The notes under the pieces were generated by a model that saw only the letters and a program-made list of their open reading frames with translations, had not been told where the DNA came from and ran no database searches. Source: Brevibacillus sp. (GTDB lineage: Bacteria > Bacillota > Bacilli > Brevibacillales > Brevibacillaceae). From it: a stretch of DNA of 12,949 bases. This document shows positions 1 through 4,389 of the stretch, piece by piece. The DNA is taken from contig JARDZO010000196.1 in NCBI GenBank assembly GCA_029240815.1, positions 1-12,949 of the forward strand, given 5' to 3'. How positions within the stretch are numbered: position 1 is the stretch's first letter; every line of letters starts with the position of its first letter. The translations under genes were made by a program, and so were the position numbers.

Positions 1-57
1 TTCGAAGATGATGACTTGTTCCGAATGAACGATGTATCGAATGAGACGACTTCCTGA
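1..57 (+). CDS. Possible 3' tail of an unidentified gene
   Basis: Reading from base 1 there are 18 open codons, ending NDVSNETTS, followed by TGA at 55-57. A gene ending here would converge with the gapB-like gene, and a bidirectional terminator (now split by the IS) lies just after it. The minus strand is also open across this short stretch, so strand and reality are uncertain. I do not recognise the peptide and assign no function. Confidence 0.3.
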   Translation, partial: FEDDDLFRMNDVSNETTS

Positions 58-79
58 CAATTGAACGGATACGCAAGAA

Positions 80-91
80 AAACCCCTTTGC
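80..91. terminator. Left half of a terminator hairpin split by the IS
   Basis: AAACCCCTTTGC here is the exact reverse complement of GCAAAGGGGTTT at 2190-2201. If the IS (99-2183) and one TCT are removed, the two arms form a 12-bp perfect stem around a 10-base loop. On the minus strand it is followed by TTTTTCTT and on the plus strand by TTTGCTATTTT, so it was probably the terminator of the gapB-like gene and possibly of a convergent gene on the left. With 2 kb now between the arms it should no longer work. Confidence 0.8.
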
Positions 92-95
92 TGTT

Positions 96-98
96 TCT
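96..98. repeat. Target-site duplication TCT, left copy
   Basis: TCT directly abuts the TGGT end of the IS and is repeated as TCT at 2184-2186 beyond the other end. Three-base duplications are usual for the IS150 group of IS3. Three bases alone could match by chance, but the restored terminator hairpin supports the call independently. Confidence 0.7.
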
Positions 99-139
99 TG
101 GTCTTACCCCTGTCAAGTAGACAGTTTGAAACAAGCCCT
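99..139 (+). repeat. IS terminal inverted repeat (end distal to orfA)
   Basis: The repeat begins TGGTCTTACCCCTGTCAAGT and continues with AGACAGT. It pairs ungapped with the reverse complement of 2143-2183 at 30 of 41 positions, including the final GCCCT. This is the end expected downstream of orfB, yet 800 bp of passenger DNA lies between. Confidence 0.8.
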
Positions 140-151
140 CGTTTAGGCGTT

Positions 152-177
152 CGTTGAAAATTAAGTTTTAGACTAAG
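152..177 (+). repeat. Inner inverted repeat, left arm
   Basis: This 26-base arm matches the reverse complement of 890-915 at 22 positions, ending in the shared TAGACTAAG. The two arms enclose the whole passenger region. They may be the ends of a second, nested element or an old duplication of IS sub-terminal sequence. No target duplication is visible outside them. Confidence 0.6.
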
Positions 178-188
178 CGTAATACATG

Positions 189-245
189 AAACAGCGGCGA
201 CTTAAGACCTGATAATAAAGTCTTAAACTCACCGCTGTTTTTATT
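189..245 (+). terminator. Two-tier hairpin followed by a T tract
   Basis: The outer stem AAACAGCGG (189-197) pairs with CCGCTGTTT (232-240). The inner stem TTAAGAC (202-208) pairs with GTCTTAA (220-226) around an 11-base loop. TTTATT follows, as in a plus-strand intrinsic terminator. No gene is visible upstream within the element, so it may end a small RNA, act as a recombination structure, or block transcription entering the passenger gene. Confidence 0.6.
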
Positions 246-270
246 GAAATATCGTACCCGTTAGTTGAAT
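238..270 (+). repeat. Direct repeat, copy A (upstream of the passenger gene)
   Basis: This 33-base block matches 843-875 at 25 positions without gaps. The conserved parts are TTTTTATT, AATATC and CCGTTAG. Both copies start on the T tract of a hairpin, so hairpin plus repeat forms a unit that occurs before and after the acetyltransferase gene. Confidence 0.65.
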
Positions 271-294
271 ACACACAGCTTAGAACAAGAACCG

Positions 295-337
295 TTGTAT
301 ACGAATATAATACTGAATATAATATAGAATATAATTA
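295..337 (+). promoter_or_regulatory. Sigma-A promoter of the acetyltransferase gene, in a triple 12-bp repeat
   Basis: A -35 box TTGTAT (295-300) is followed after 17 bases by TATAAT (318-323). That TATAAT is one of three identical GAATATAAT units starting at 303, 315 and 327, each 12 bases apart, so there is one TATAAT above and one below the well-spaced copy. Transcription would start near 330, giving a leader of about 35 bases before the ATG at 366. Confidence 0.7.
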
Positions 338-365
338 CGTACTATTAAAAAATGGGAGGATTATA

Positions 366-815
366 ATGTCAGTTGTCATAAGAAATGCTGAACCTGAAGA
401 TGTAGGCAGTTTGACCGAGTTAATGCATGATTACATAGTTGGTTTTTATCAAAACCCTTGGCCACCTATCGAAAAAATTCATAATTTGATTCAAACCCTG
501 TTTGAGAAGCAGAATGGTATACAGTTTGTAGCAGAATTAAATGGAAAGTTGGTCGGTTTTGCTACATTATTCTTTACTTATAGCACTATGAAAGCAGATA
601 AAATCACCATTATGAACGACCTTTTTGTAATTGAGCAATTTAGAGATACAGAAGTGGAAACACAACTTTTTTTAGAATGTCATAAATACTCACAAGAACA
701 TGGATATGCTAACATGACTTGGATCACATCTACTGATAATACTCGAGCTCAAATTTTCTTTAAAAAAATGAGTGCTCTCCAAGGGAGAGATTGGGTTCAC
801 TTTTCCAAAAACTAG
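366..815 (+). CDS. GNAT-family N-acetyltransferase, IS passenger
   Basis: The 149-residue protein has the usual size and order of a single-domain GNAT enzyme, which moves an acetyl group from acetyl-CoA to an amine; the substrate is unknown. The N-terminal VVIRNAEPEDVGSL strand-helix is typical. The central strands run around residues 53-90 (FVAELNGKLVGFATLFF and NDLFVIEQFR), followed by the acetyl-CoA helix and the C-terminal NTRAQIFFKKM, equivalent to the common N-x-x-A-x-x-x-Y/F motif. The pyrophosphate loop reads FRDTEVE where the family usually has R/Q-x-x-G-x-G/A, so both glycines are missing and activity may be altered. GGGAGGA at 354-360 suits the ATG at 366. The gene is clearly richer in A+T than the flanking chromosome and has its own promoter and terminator, so it travels as a unit within the IS. 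Confidence 0.85.
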   Translation: MSVVIRNAEPEDVGSLTELMHDYIVGFYQNPWPPIEKIHNLIQTLFEKQNGIQFVAELNGKLVGFATLFFTYSTMKADKITIMNDLFVIEQFRDTEVETQLFLECHKYSQEHGYANMTWITSTDNTRAQIFFKKMSALQGRDWVHFSKN

Positions 816-823
816 GAAGTTGT

Positions 824-852
824 AACCCTCTAATATTGAGGGTTTTTATTTT
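824..852 (+). terminator. Terminator of the acetyltransferase gene
   Basis: AACCCTC (824-830), loop TAATATT, GAGGGTT (838-844), then TTTATTTT. It starts nine bases after the stop codon and is a clear plus-strand intrinsic terminator. It also prevents read-through into the convergent transposase genes. Confidence 0.85.
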
Positions 853-875
853 AATATCCTGTCCGTTAGCGTAAT
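843..875 (+). repeat. Direct repeat, copy B (downstream of the passenger gene)
   Basis: Second copy of the 33-base block at 238-270 (25 of 33 identical), starting on the T tract of the acetyltransferase terminator. Its last eight bases, AGCGTAAT, also occur at 176-183. These may be cassette boundaries. Confidence 0.65.
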
Positions 876-889
876 GGCTCAATTATTTT

Positions 890-915
890 CTTAGTCTACA
901 ACTACATTTTCAAAG
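890..915 (-). repeat. Inner inverted repeat, right arm
   Basis: Partner of 152-177 in inverted orientation (22 of 26 positions). It lies 26-51 bp beyond the orfB stop, where the end of an ordinary IS3 element would be expected. Confidence 0.6.
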
Positions 916-940
916 TCTATTACATTATTTTTAGTGAACA

Positions 941-1774
941 CTAGGCAATTTGAGCTCGGTATTGTACCGGGCTCAGATTGTTTAAACGGACTTGAATACG
1001 CTCGTTATTATAAAAATGAATATATTGTTTTATGGCCTTTTGTACCTCTTCATCCTGCGTAAAAGTGTTTACGTACAAACATTCTGTCTTGAGATGGCTA
1101 AAAAAGCCTTCGATACAAGCGTTGTCTAGGCATTTTCCCTTCCTTGACATACTAACCGTAATATTAGATGCTTGAAGTAATTCGTTATATTTTTTGGATG
1201 TGTATTGGTATCCTTGATCACTGTGCAAGAGTACGCCACTCACATCTCTTTTTTTAATAGCTGCTTTTACGGTATCCATTACAAGCTTTAGGTCATTTCG
1301 TTTGCTGATCCGGTAAGCAACGACCTCATTATTGAATAGATCGTAAATGACCGACAGATACAGACGACGTCCATTAAACATTACAAACGTAATGTCCGTT
1401 GCCCATTTCTCCAGAGGACGTGAAGCAGCAAAATCACGATTTAATTTATTTTCGGAAACGATAACTTGCTCTCTTCGGCCAAAAAACTTACGTTTTTTCC
1501 GAATGCGTGCTTGAATTCCCAATTCCTTCATCAGTCGATACACGCGTTTGTGATTGATATGAATGCCGTATTTTTTGTGGAGCCAAGCTTGTATCCGTGG
1601 GTACCCATAAATGCCTTTAAATCTTTGATAAGCAGCCGTGATGATCATTTTTAGCTTTTGTTCTTCCTTCTGCCTTTGGGACGGATACTCTTGGTAGCGC
1701 AGCCATTTATAATAGCCGCTTCTTGAAACTTGAGCAATCTTACAAAGAAGTGAAACAGGAAACCGTTTAGCCAA
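941..1774 (-). CDS. IS3-family transposase OrfB (DDE catalytic subunit)
   Basis: This is the catalytic part of the transposase, an RNase H-fold DDE enzyme. The N-terminal part (residues 1-60, SLLCKIAQVSRSGYYKW and GIYGYPRI) is the helical region typical of IS3 OrfB. The core carries D127 (WATDIT), D186 (LHSDQGYQYTS) and E222 (DNACIEGFFSHLK), with 35 residues between the last two as expected for IS3. The C-terminus (YIHFYNNERIQ to LSPVQYR) is complete. The frame opens further upstream, in -1 relative to orfA. The likely working product is an OrfAB fusion of about 391 residues made by frameshifting at 1816-1822; the TTG at 1774 would give OrfB alone. No premature stops are present, so the element may be active. 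Confidence 0.93.
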   Translation of the reverse strand: MAKRFPVSLLCKIAQVSRSGYYKWLRYQEYPSQRQKEEQKLKMIITAAYQRFKGIYGYPRIQAWLHKKYGIHINHKRVYRLMKELGIQARIRKKRKFFGRREQVIVSENKLNRDFAASRPLEKWATDITFVMFNGRRLYLSVIYDLFNNEVVAYRISKRNDLKLVMDTVKAAIKKRDVSGVLLHSDQGYQYTSKKYNELLQASNITVSMSRKGKCLDNACIEGFFSHLKTECLYVNTFTQDEEVQKAIKQYIHFYNNERIQVRLNNLSPVQYRAQIA

Positions 1775-1794
1775 ATCCGTAATGATCTTAAATT

Positions 1795-2115
1795 CTACCG
1801 TTTTCTTCCTGGTCTTTTTCCCTCCCTTCTGGCTTCTAAGAGCTTTTTTAAGAATTCTACCTCTGCCTCAAGCCGCTGTATTTTCTCCTCTGGGGGAAGA
1901 GATTTTTCACGAGTCCCCTCTGTTTTTCTTGTTCTCCCTCTACGATCCTCTAAGCCTTTCAATCCATCATCTCTGTATTTTCTAACCCATCTGCGGAACA
2001 TCCTTAAATCAAGACCGTATGTTTCTTTGATCTCCCTATAGGTAGTCCCTTGCTCGAAACATTCCACTACATGATGTTTGTATTCAAGAGAATACGTCTT
2101 TTTAGTACTGCTCAT
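1795..2115 (-). CDS. IS3-family transposase OrfA (DNA-binding subunit)
   Basis: The 106-residue protein has a helix-turn-helix in its N-terminal half (HHVVECFEQGTTYREIKETYG, then MFRRWVRKY) that should recognise the IS ends. A heptad leucine pattern follows at about residues 76-93 (IQRLEAEVEFLKKLLE), typical of the coiled coil through which IS3 OrfA multimerises. It starts at ATG 2115 behind GGAGGGG (2123-2129). It runs in the same direction as the gapB-like gene, whose terminator the IS has interrupted, so read-through could reach it. Confidence 0.93.
   Translation of the reverse strand: MSSTKKTYSLEYKHHVVECFEQGTTYREIKETYGLDLRMFRRWVRKYRDDGLKGLEDRRGRTRKTEGTREKSLPPEEKIQRLEAEVEFLKKLLEARREGKRPGRKR
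1816..1822 (-). promoter_or_regulatory. GGGAAAA -1 ribosomal frameshift site
   Basis: In the orfA frame the bases read G GGA AAA, a canonical X-XXY-YYZ heptamer. It lies eight codons before the orfA stop (1795-1797), and the -1 frame is open from here into orfB. IS3 elements use such a shift to make OrfAB. A second weaker run, GAAAACGG, lies just before the stop. Not tested. Confidence 0.6.
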
Positions 2116-2131
2116 AAAAATTCCCCTCCAA

Positions 2132-2165
2132 GTAAACAGTAAAGGGCTTTCTTTTTACTGTCTAC
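2132..2165 (-). promoter_or_regulatory. Hairpin overlapping the IS end, upstream of the orfA ribosome binding site
   Basis: On the minus strand GTAGACAGTAAA (2165-2154) can pair with TTTACTGTTTAC (2143-2132) at 11 of 12 positions around a 10-base loop. It uses the conserved TAGACAGT of the terminal repeat and ends two bases before the GGAGGGG of orfA. In other IS families such a structure forms only in transcripts entering from outside and lowers transposase translation. That role here is inferred. Confidence 0.45.
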
Positions 2166-2183
2166 CTAAAGGGGATAATACCA
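2143..2183 (-). repeat. IS terminal inverted repeat (end upstream of orfA)
   Basis: On the minus strand it begins TGGTATTATCCCCTTTAGGT followed by AGACAGT. It is the inverted partner of 99-139. Confidence 0.8.
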
Positions 2184-2186
2184 TCT
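2184..2186. repeat. Target-site duplication TCT, right copy
   Basis: TCT immediately outside the IS end at 2183, matching 96-98. Confidence 0.7.
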
Positions 2187-2189
2187 TAC

Positions 2190-2201
2190 GCAAAGGGGTT
2201 T
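2190..2201. terminator. Right half of the gapB terminator hairpin split by the IS
   Basis: GCAAAGGGGTTT, perfect complement of 80-91. It starts 38 bp beyond the gapB stop codon, the normal place for a terminator. It cannot form with its partner 2 kb away. Confidence 0.8.
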
Positions 2202-2239
2202 GCTATTTTCATGAAGAGCTGGTAGCCTGTGACGCGCAA

Positions 2240-3310
2240 TTAGTTGACGCCAGCAGCCGCTGCCTCTTTTGCTGTCGCTTGGGCTGCCTCTTTTGCTGTC
2301 GCTTGGTTGTGCATTTCGGAGACGTGGCGCACCAGGTCAACGACGCGGCAGGAGTAGCCCCACTCGTTGTCGTACCAAGCGATCACTTTCACTTGGTTCG
2401 TACCCATAACCATAGTGGACAGTCCGTCGACGATTGAAGAGTTTTCGTTGCCATTGAAGTCGCTGGAAACGAGAGGCTCATCGCAGAATTCCAGGTAGCC
2501 TTTCATGTTGCCTTCGCTCGCTTCACGCAGGACGCGATTGACTTCTTCCACTGTAACCGATTTCTTGGTGTTGATAACCAAGTCCACGACGGAAACGTTA
2601 GGAGTCGGTACACGCAGGGAGAAACCGTTCAGCTTGCCATTCAGCTCTGGCAATACTTTTCCTACCGCACGTGCAGCACCTGTCGTCGTCGGGATGATAG
2701 ATTCGCCAGCAGCCCGTGCACGACGCAGGTCTTTATGTGGATTGTCGATGTTCACTTGGTCGTTGGTGATCGAATGGATGGTAGTCATCAAGCCTTGTTC
2801 GATGCCAAATGCGTCATTCAGCACTTTTGCTACTGGAGCCAGACAGTTGGTGGTGCAAGAAGCGTTGGAGACGATATGATGGTTTGCGTGGTCGTAGATT
2901 GCATCGTTTACACCCATCACGATCGTTGCGTCTTCTTCTTTTGCCGGTGCTGTAATGACTACTTTTTTCGCGCCGCTTTGCAGATGCTTGCCAGCGCCTT
3001 CACGGTCCTTGAACTTGCCAGTAGCTTCTACGACGATCTCCACACCCAATTCGCCCCAAGGCAGTTTGAGCGGATCACGGTCGGAGAGCACTACGGTCGG
3101 TTTGCCATCTACGAGGATCTTGTTGTCTTGTACTTCCACTTTATTTTGTAGGCGTCCATGAATCGTGTCGTATTTCAACAAATGAGCGAGCGTCTCCGCA
3201 GGATAGCTGGCGTTGATCGCGACGATTTCGATGTTGGGGTCCTGAATAGCGCGGCGGAATACCATGCGCCCAATACGGCCGAAACCATTGATACCAATTT
3301 TGATTGTCAT
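2240..3310 (-). CDS. gapB: Glyceraldehyde-3-phosphate dehydrogenase, GapB type
   Basis: The enzyme interconverts glyceraldehyde 3-phosphate and 1,3-bisphosphoglycerate. The 356-residue protein starts with a Rossmann fold (INGFGRIGRMVFR, 7-20). Catalytic C152 lies in SNASCTTNC and H179 in TTIHS. After the second strand it reads AINASYPAET, without the acidic residue that makes glycolytic GapA specific for NAD. This and the neighbourhood point to the NADP-accepting, gluconeogenic GapB. B. subtilis also has gapB beside coaE, mutM and polA. The C-terminus is longer than usual and ends in two QATAKEAA units (336-351). AAAGGGG lies seven bases before the ATG at 3310. Its promoter carries a CcpN-type operator. 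Its terminator is interrupted by the IS. Confidence 0.93.
   Translation of the reverse strand: MTIKIGINGFGRIGRMVFRRAIQDPNIEIVAINASYPAETLAHLLKYDTIHGRLQNKVEVQDNKILVDGKPTVVLSDRDPLKLPWGELGVEIVVEATGKFKDREGAGKHLQSGAKKVVITAPAKEEDATIVMGVNDAIYDHANHHIVSNASCTTNCLAPVAKVLNDAFGIEQGLMTTIHSITNDQVNIDNPHKDLRRARAAGESIIPTTTGAARAVGKVLPELNGKLNGFSLRVPTPNVSVVDLVINTKKSVTVEEVNRVLREASEGNMKGYLEFCDEPLVSSDFNGNENSSIVDGLSTMVMGTNQVKVIAWYDNEWGYSCRVVDLVRHVSEMHNQATAKEAAQATAKEAAAAGVN
2260..2306 (-). repeat. 24-bp tandem duplication in the 3' end of gapB
   Basis: The same 23 bases occur at 2260-2282 and 2284-2306, giving two perfect QATAKEAA units in the protein tail. Identity at DNA level, including synonymous sites, suggests a recent in-frame duplication. 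The tail lies outside the conserved catalytic fold, so it is probably tolerated. Confidence 0.85.
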
Positions 3311-3355
3311 ATAGAAACCCCTTTCGCAATTAAGTTACGCTGTTCTGTTACTTTC

Positions 3356-3383
3356 ATTATAATAAGTATGACACAATTATCAA
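3356..3383 (-). promoter_or_regulatory. Sigma-A promoter of gapB
   Basis: On the minus strand a -35 box TTGATA (3383-3378) is followed after 16 bases by TATAAT (3361-3356). Transcription would start near 3349, leaving a leader of about 39 bases. An imperfect dyad ACACA-N8-TGTGT (3371-3388) covers the -35 box. Confidence 0.75.
3365..3375 (-). promoter_or_regulatory. Candidate CcpN operator
   Basis: TGTGTCATACT on the minus strand matches the B. subtilis CcpN consensus as I remember it, TRTGHYATAYW, at all 11 positions. It lies between the -35 and -10 boxes. CcpN represses gapB and pckA on glycolytic sugars, so the site fits the gene. Confidence 0.55.
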
Positions 3384-3476
3384 TGTGTTTTACTGAAAAA
3401 TAAATATTTGGACGATTTCCCCTCCTATTTTTTTCAATGTGTTTTCCTTTATCTTGCTCTTGGTATAAGAAATACA

Positions 3477-3660
3477 CCCTTTTCTCACTCGGTCAGACTG
3501 TGGTGGAGGAGAGGAAAAAGGGGAAAACGCTTCAGCTTCATAGGAACACCTGCTGGGGGTCATCCCTGTCCGCCTCCATGCAAAAAACGAAACCGCGTCC
3601 AAAGCAGCCATCTCAGGAAGCTTCTCAGAGGTGGACGCTTAAAAGCGTGTTCCGTTTTTT
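3477..3660 (+). ncRNA. Candidate structured RNA ending in a terminator
   Basis: No believable gene lies between gapB and the transglycosylase gene, but several helices can form on the plus strand. CCCTTTT (3477-3483) pairs with AAAAGGG (3516-3522), and GGAACAC (3543-3549) with GTGTTCC (3647-3653). GCGTCCA (3595-3601) pairs with TGGACGC (3632-3638). A terminator-like hairpin ACGCTT-AA-AAGCGT (3635-3648) is followed by TTTTTT at 3655-3660. The third stem and the terminator share bases and exclude each other. No convincing promoter is seen and I recognise no known RNA family. Confidence 0.3.
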
Positions 3661-3793
3661 CTATTGCGCCTTGGTTGGTGTTCCAAAGATCTTCCGCTTA
3701 TTTCCCCTTTTTCCTCGGCCTTCTCCCCACCCCAGCTATATTGATAAGCTCATCTTTTTTTCCTAGGAATTTATACTTTCCGATAGTAGGACA
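3661..3793. other. Non-coding spacer, nothing identified
   Basis: This pyrimidine-rich stretch lies between the candidate RNA and the terminator of the polA operon. Frames on both strands give low-complexity peptides without ribosome binding sites. I see no promoter or repeat that I can defend. Confidence 0.5.
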
Positions 3794-3826
3794 AAAGCCG
3801 CCTTCTTTTGAAAAGAAAGCGGCTTT
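3792..3826 (-). terminator. Terminator of the polA-mutM-coaE-slt operon
   Basis: AAAGCCGC (3794-3801) pairs with GCGGCTTT (3819-3826), with TTCTTTT (3803-3809) against AAAAGAA (3811-3817) extending the stem. On the minus strand it is followed by TTTTGTCC. Its first base is the last base of the transglycosylase stop codon (3826-3828). Confidence 0.85.
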
Positions 3827-4389
3827 CATTGCAAATCAATATCATATATGTTTTTGTATCGATCATGATAGTAGAGGACACGCTGAACATACTGCCGCGT
3901 CTCTCCGAACGGGATGTCCTCAATATGCTCACGCTGTCCGCTCCACTGCTCATTAGACAGCCACCCGCTGACTTTCCCCGGTCCTGCGTTGTACGCTGCG
4001 ATCACCTTGACCAGATCGCCTTCGTATCGATTGAGCAAAAAGTTCAAGTACCACGTCCCGATGTGAATGTTCATGACCGGATCGTACAAATATTGATCGT
4101 CCTTGGGCTGAAAGCCGGCTTGCTGGACAATCCACGCCGCTGTATCAGGCATAATCTGCATCAACCCGACCGCTCCCTTCTTCGAGACACGATCCGTCTT
4201 GAACCCGCTCTCGGACCGGATTACAGCCAAAATGAGATAAGGATCCACCTTATATTTCTGAGACGCGGTAACGATTTCTCCCTGAAACTTGATCGGATAC
4301 ATCCACTTCCAGACCAAAGGAGTATTGAGCAGCAAAAAGACGCTCATCAAAATGAGCAAAATAAGCGCTGCTCGACGACCGAGCTTCAT
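3826..4389 (-). CDS. Membrane-anchored lytic transglycosylase (SLT domain)
   Basis: The 187-residue protein should cut the glycan strands of peptidoglycan between MurNAc and GlcNAc, forming 1,6-anhydroMurNAc. Residues 8-26 form an N-terminal membrane segment or uncleaved signal anchor, which places the domain outside the membrane. The SLT fold covers about 37-180 and has its three hallmarks: catalytic E60 in VIRSESGF, GLMQIMP at 75-81, and AYNAGPG at 132-138. The ATG overlaps the coaE stop as ATGA (4386-4389), so the two are probably translationally coupled. It is the last gene before the operon terminator. Similar short SLT proteins are known beside coaE in this group, to my recollection. 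The specific cell-wall role is unknown. Confidence 0.9.
   Translation of the reverse strand: MKLGRRAALILLILMSVFLLLNTPLVWKWMYPIKFQGEIVTASQKYKVDPYLILAVIRSESGFKTDRVSKKGAVGLMQIMPDTAAWIVQQAGFQPKDDQYLYDPVMNIHIGTWYLNFLLNRYEGDLVKVIAAYNAGPGKVSGWLSNEQWSGQREHIEDIPFGETRQYVQRVLYYHDRYKNIYDIDLQ

Larger units (their letters stand above)
99..2183 (-). mobile_element. IS3-family (IS150-like) element carrying a GNAT passenger gene
   Basis: The element is bounded by imperfect inverted repeats at 99-139 and 2143-2183. The outer 27 bases match at 21 positions and the full 41 at 30, with the shared core TAGACAGT and a shared CCC block. Both ends begin 5'-TGGT and TCT flanks both sides. On the minus strand it holds orfA and orfB in the normal -1 arrangement. 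The terminal repeat after orfB would normally lie within about 100 bp of its stop; here it lies about 800 bp away, and the extra DNA carries an acetyltransferase gene. Total length is 2085 bp against roughly 1.2-1.5 kb for most IS3 members. All parts look intact. The alternative is an ordinary IS that received a second insertion near its 3' end. Confidence 0.82.

Noticed and set aside
1..57. speD, the gene next to gapB in B. subtilis
   Set aside because: The visible peptide end does not resemble S-adenosylmethionine decarboxylase and it lies on the opposite strand to gapB.
144..875. Integron attC sites around the acetyltransferase gene
   Set aside because: The CCGTTAG junctions do not fit the attC core GTTRRRY with its paired complement, and no integrase is visible. 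Only the general idea of a cassette was kept.
3400..3660. Known riboswitch or T-box upstream of gapB
   Set aside because: No T-box TGGNACCGCG sequence and no SAM, TPP, FMN, lysine, glycine or purine core motif was found on either strand.
3390..3956. Open frames on both strands between gapB and the transglycosylase gene
   Set aside because: The peptides are low in complexity and rich in S, P, F and R, and lack ribosome binding sites. The plus-strand frame runs into the antisense of a sound gene.
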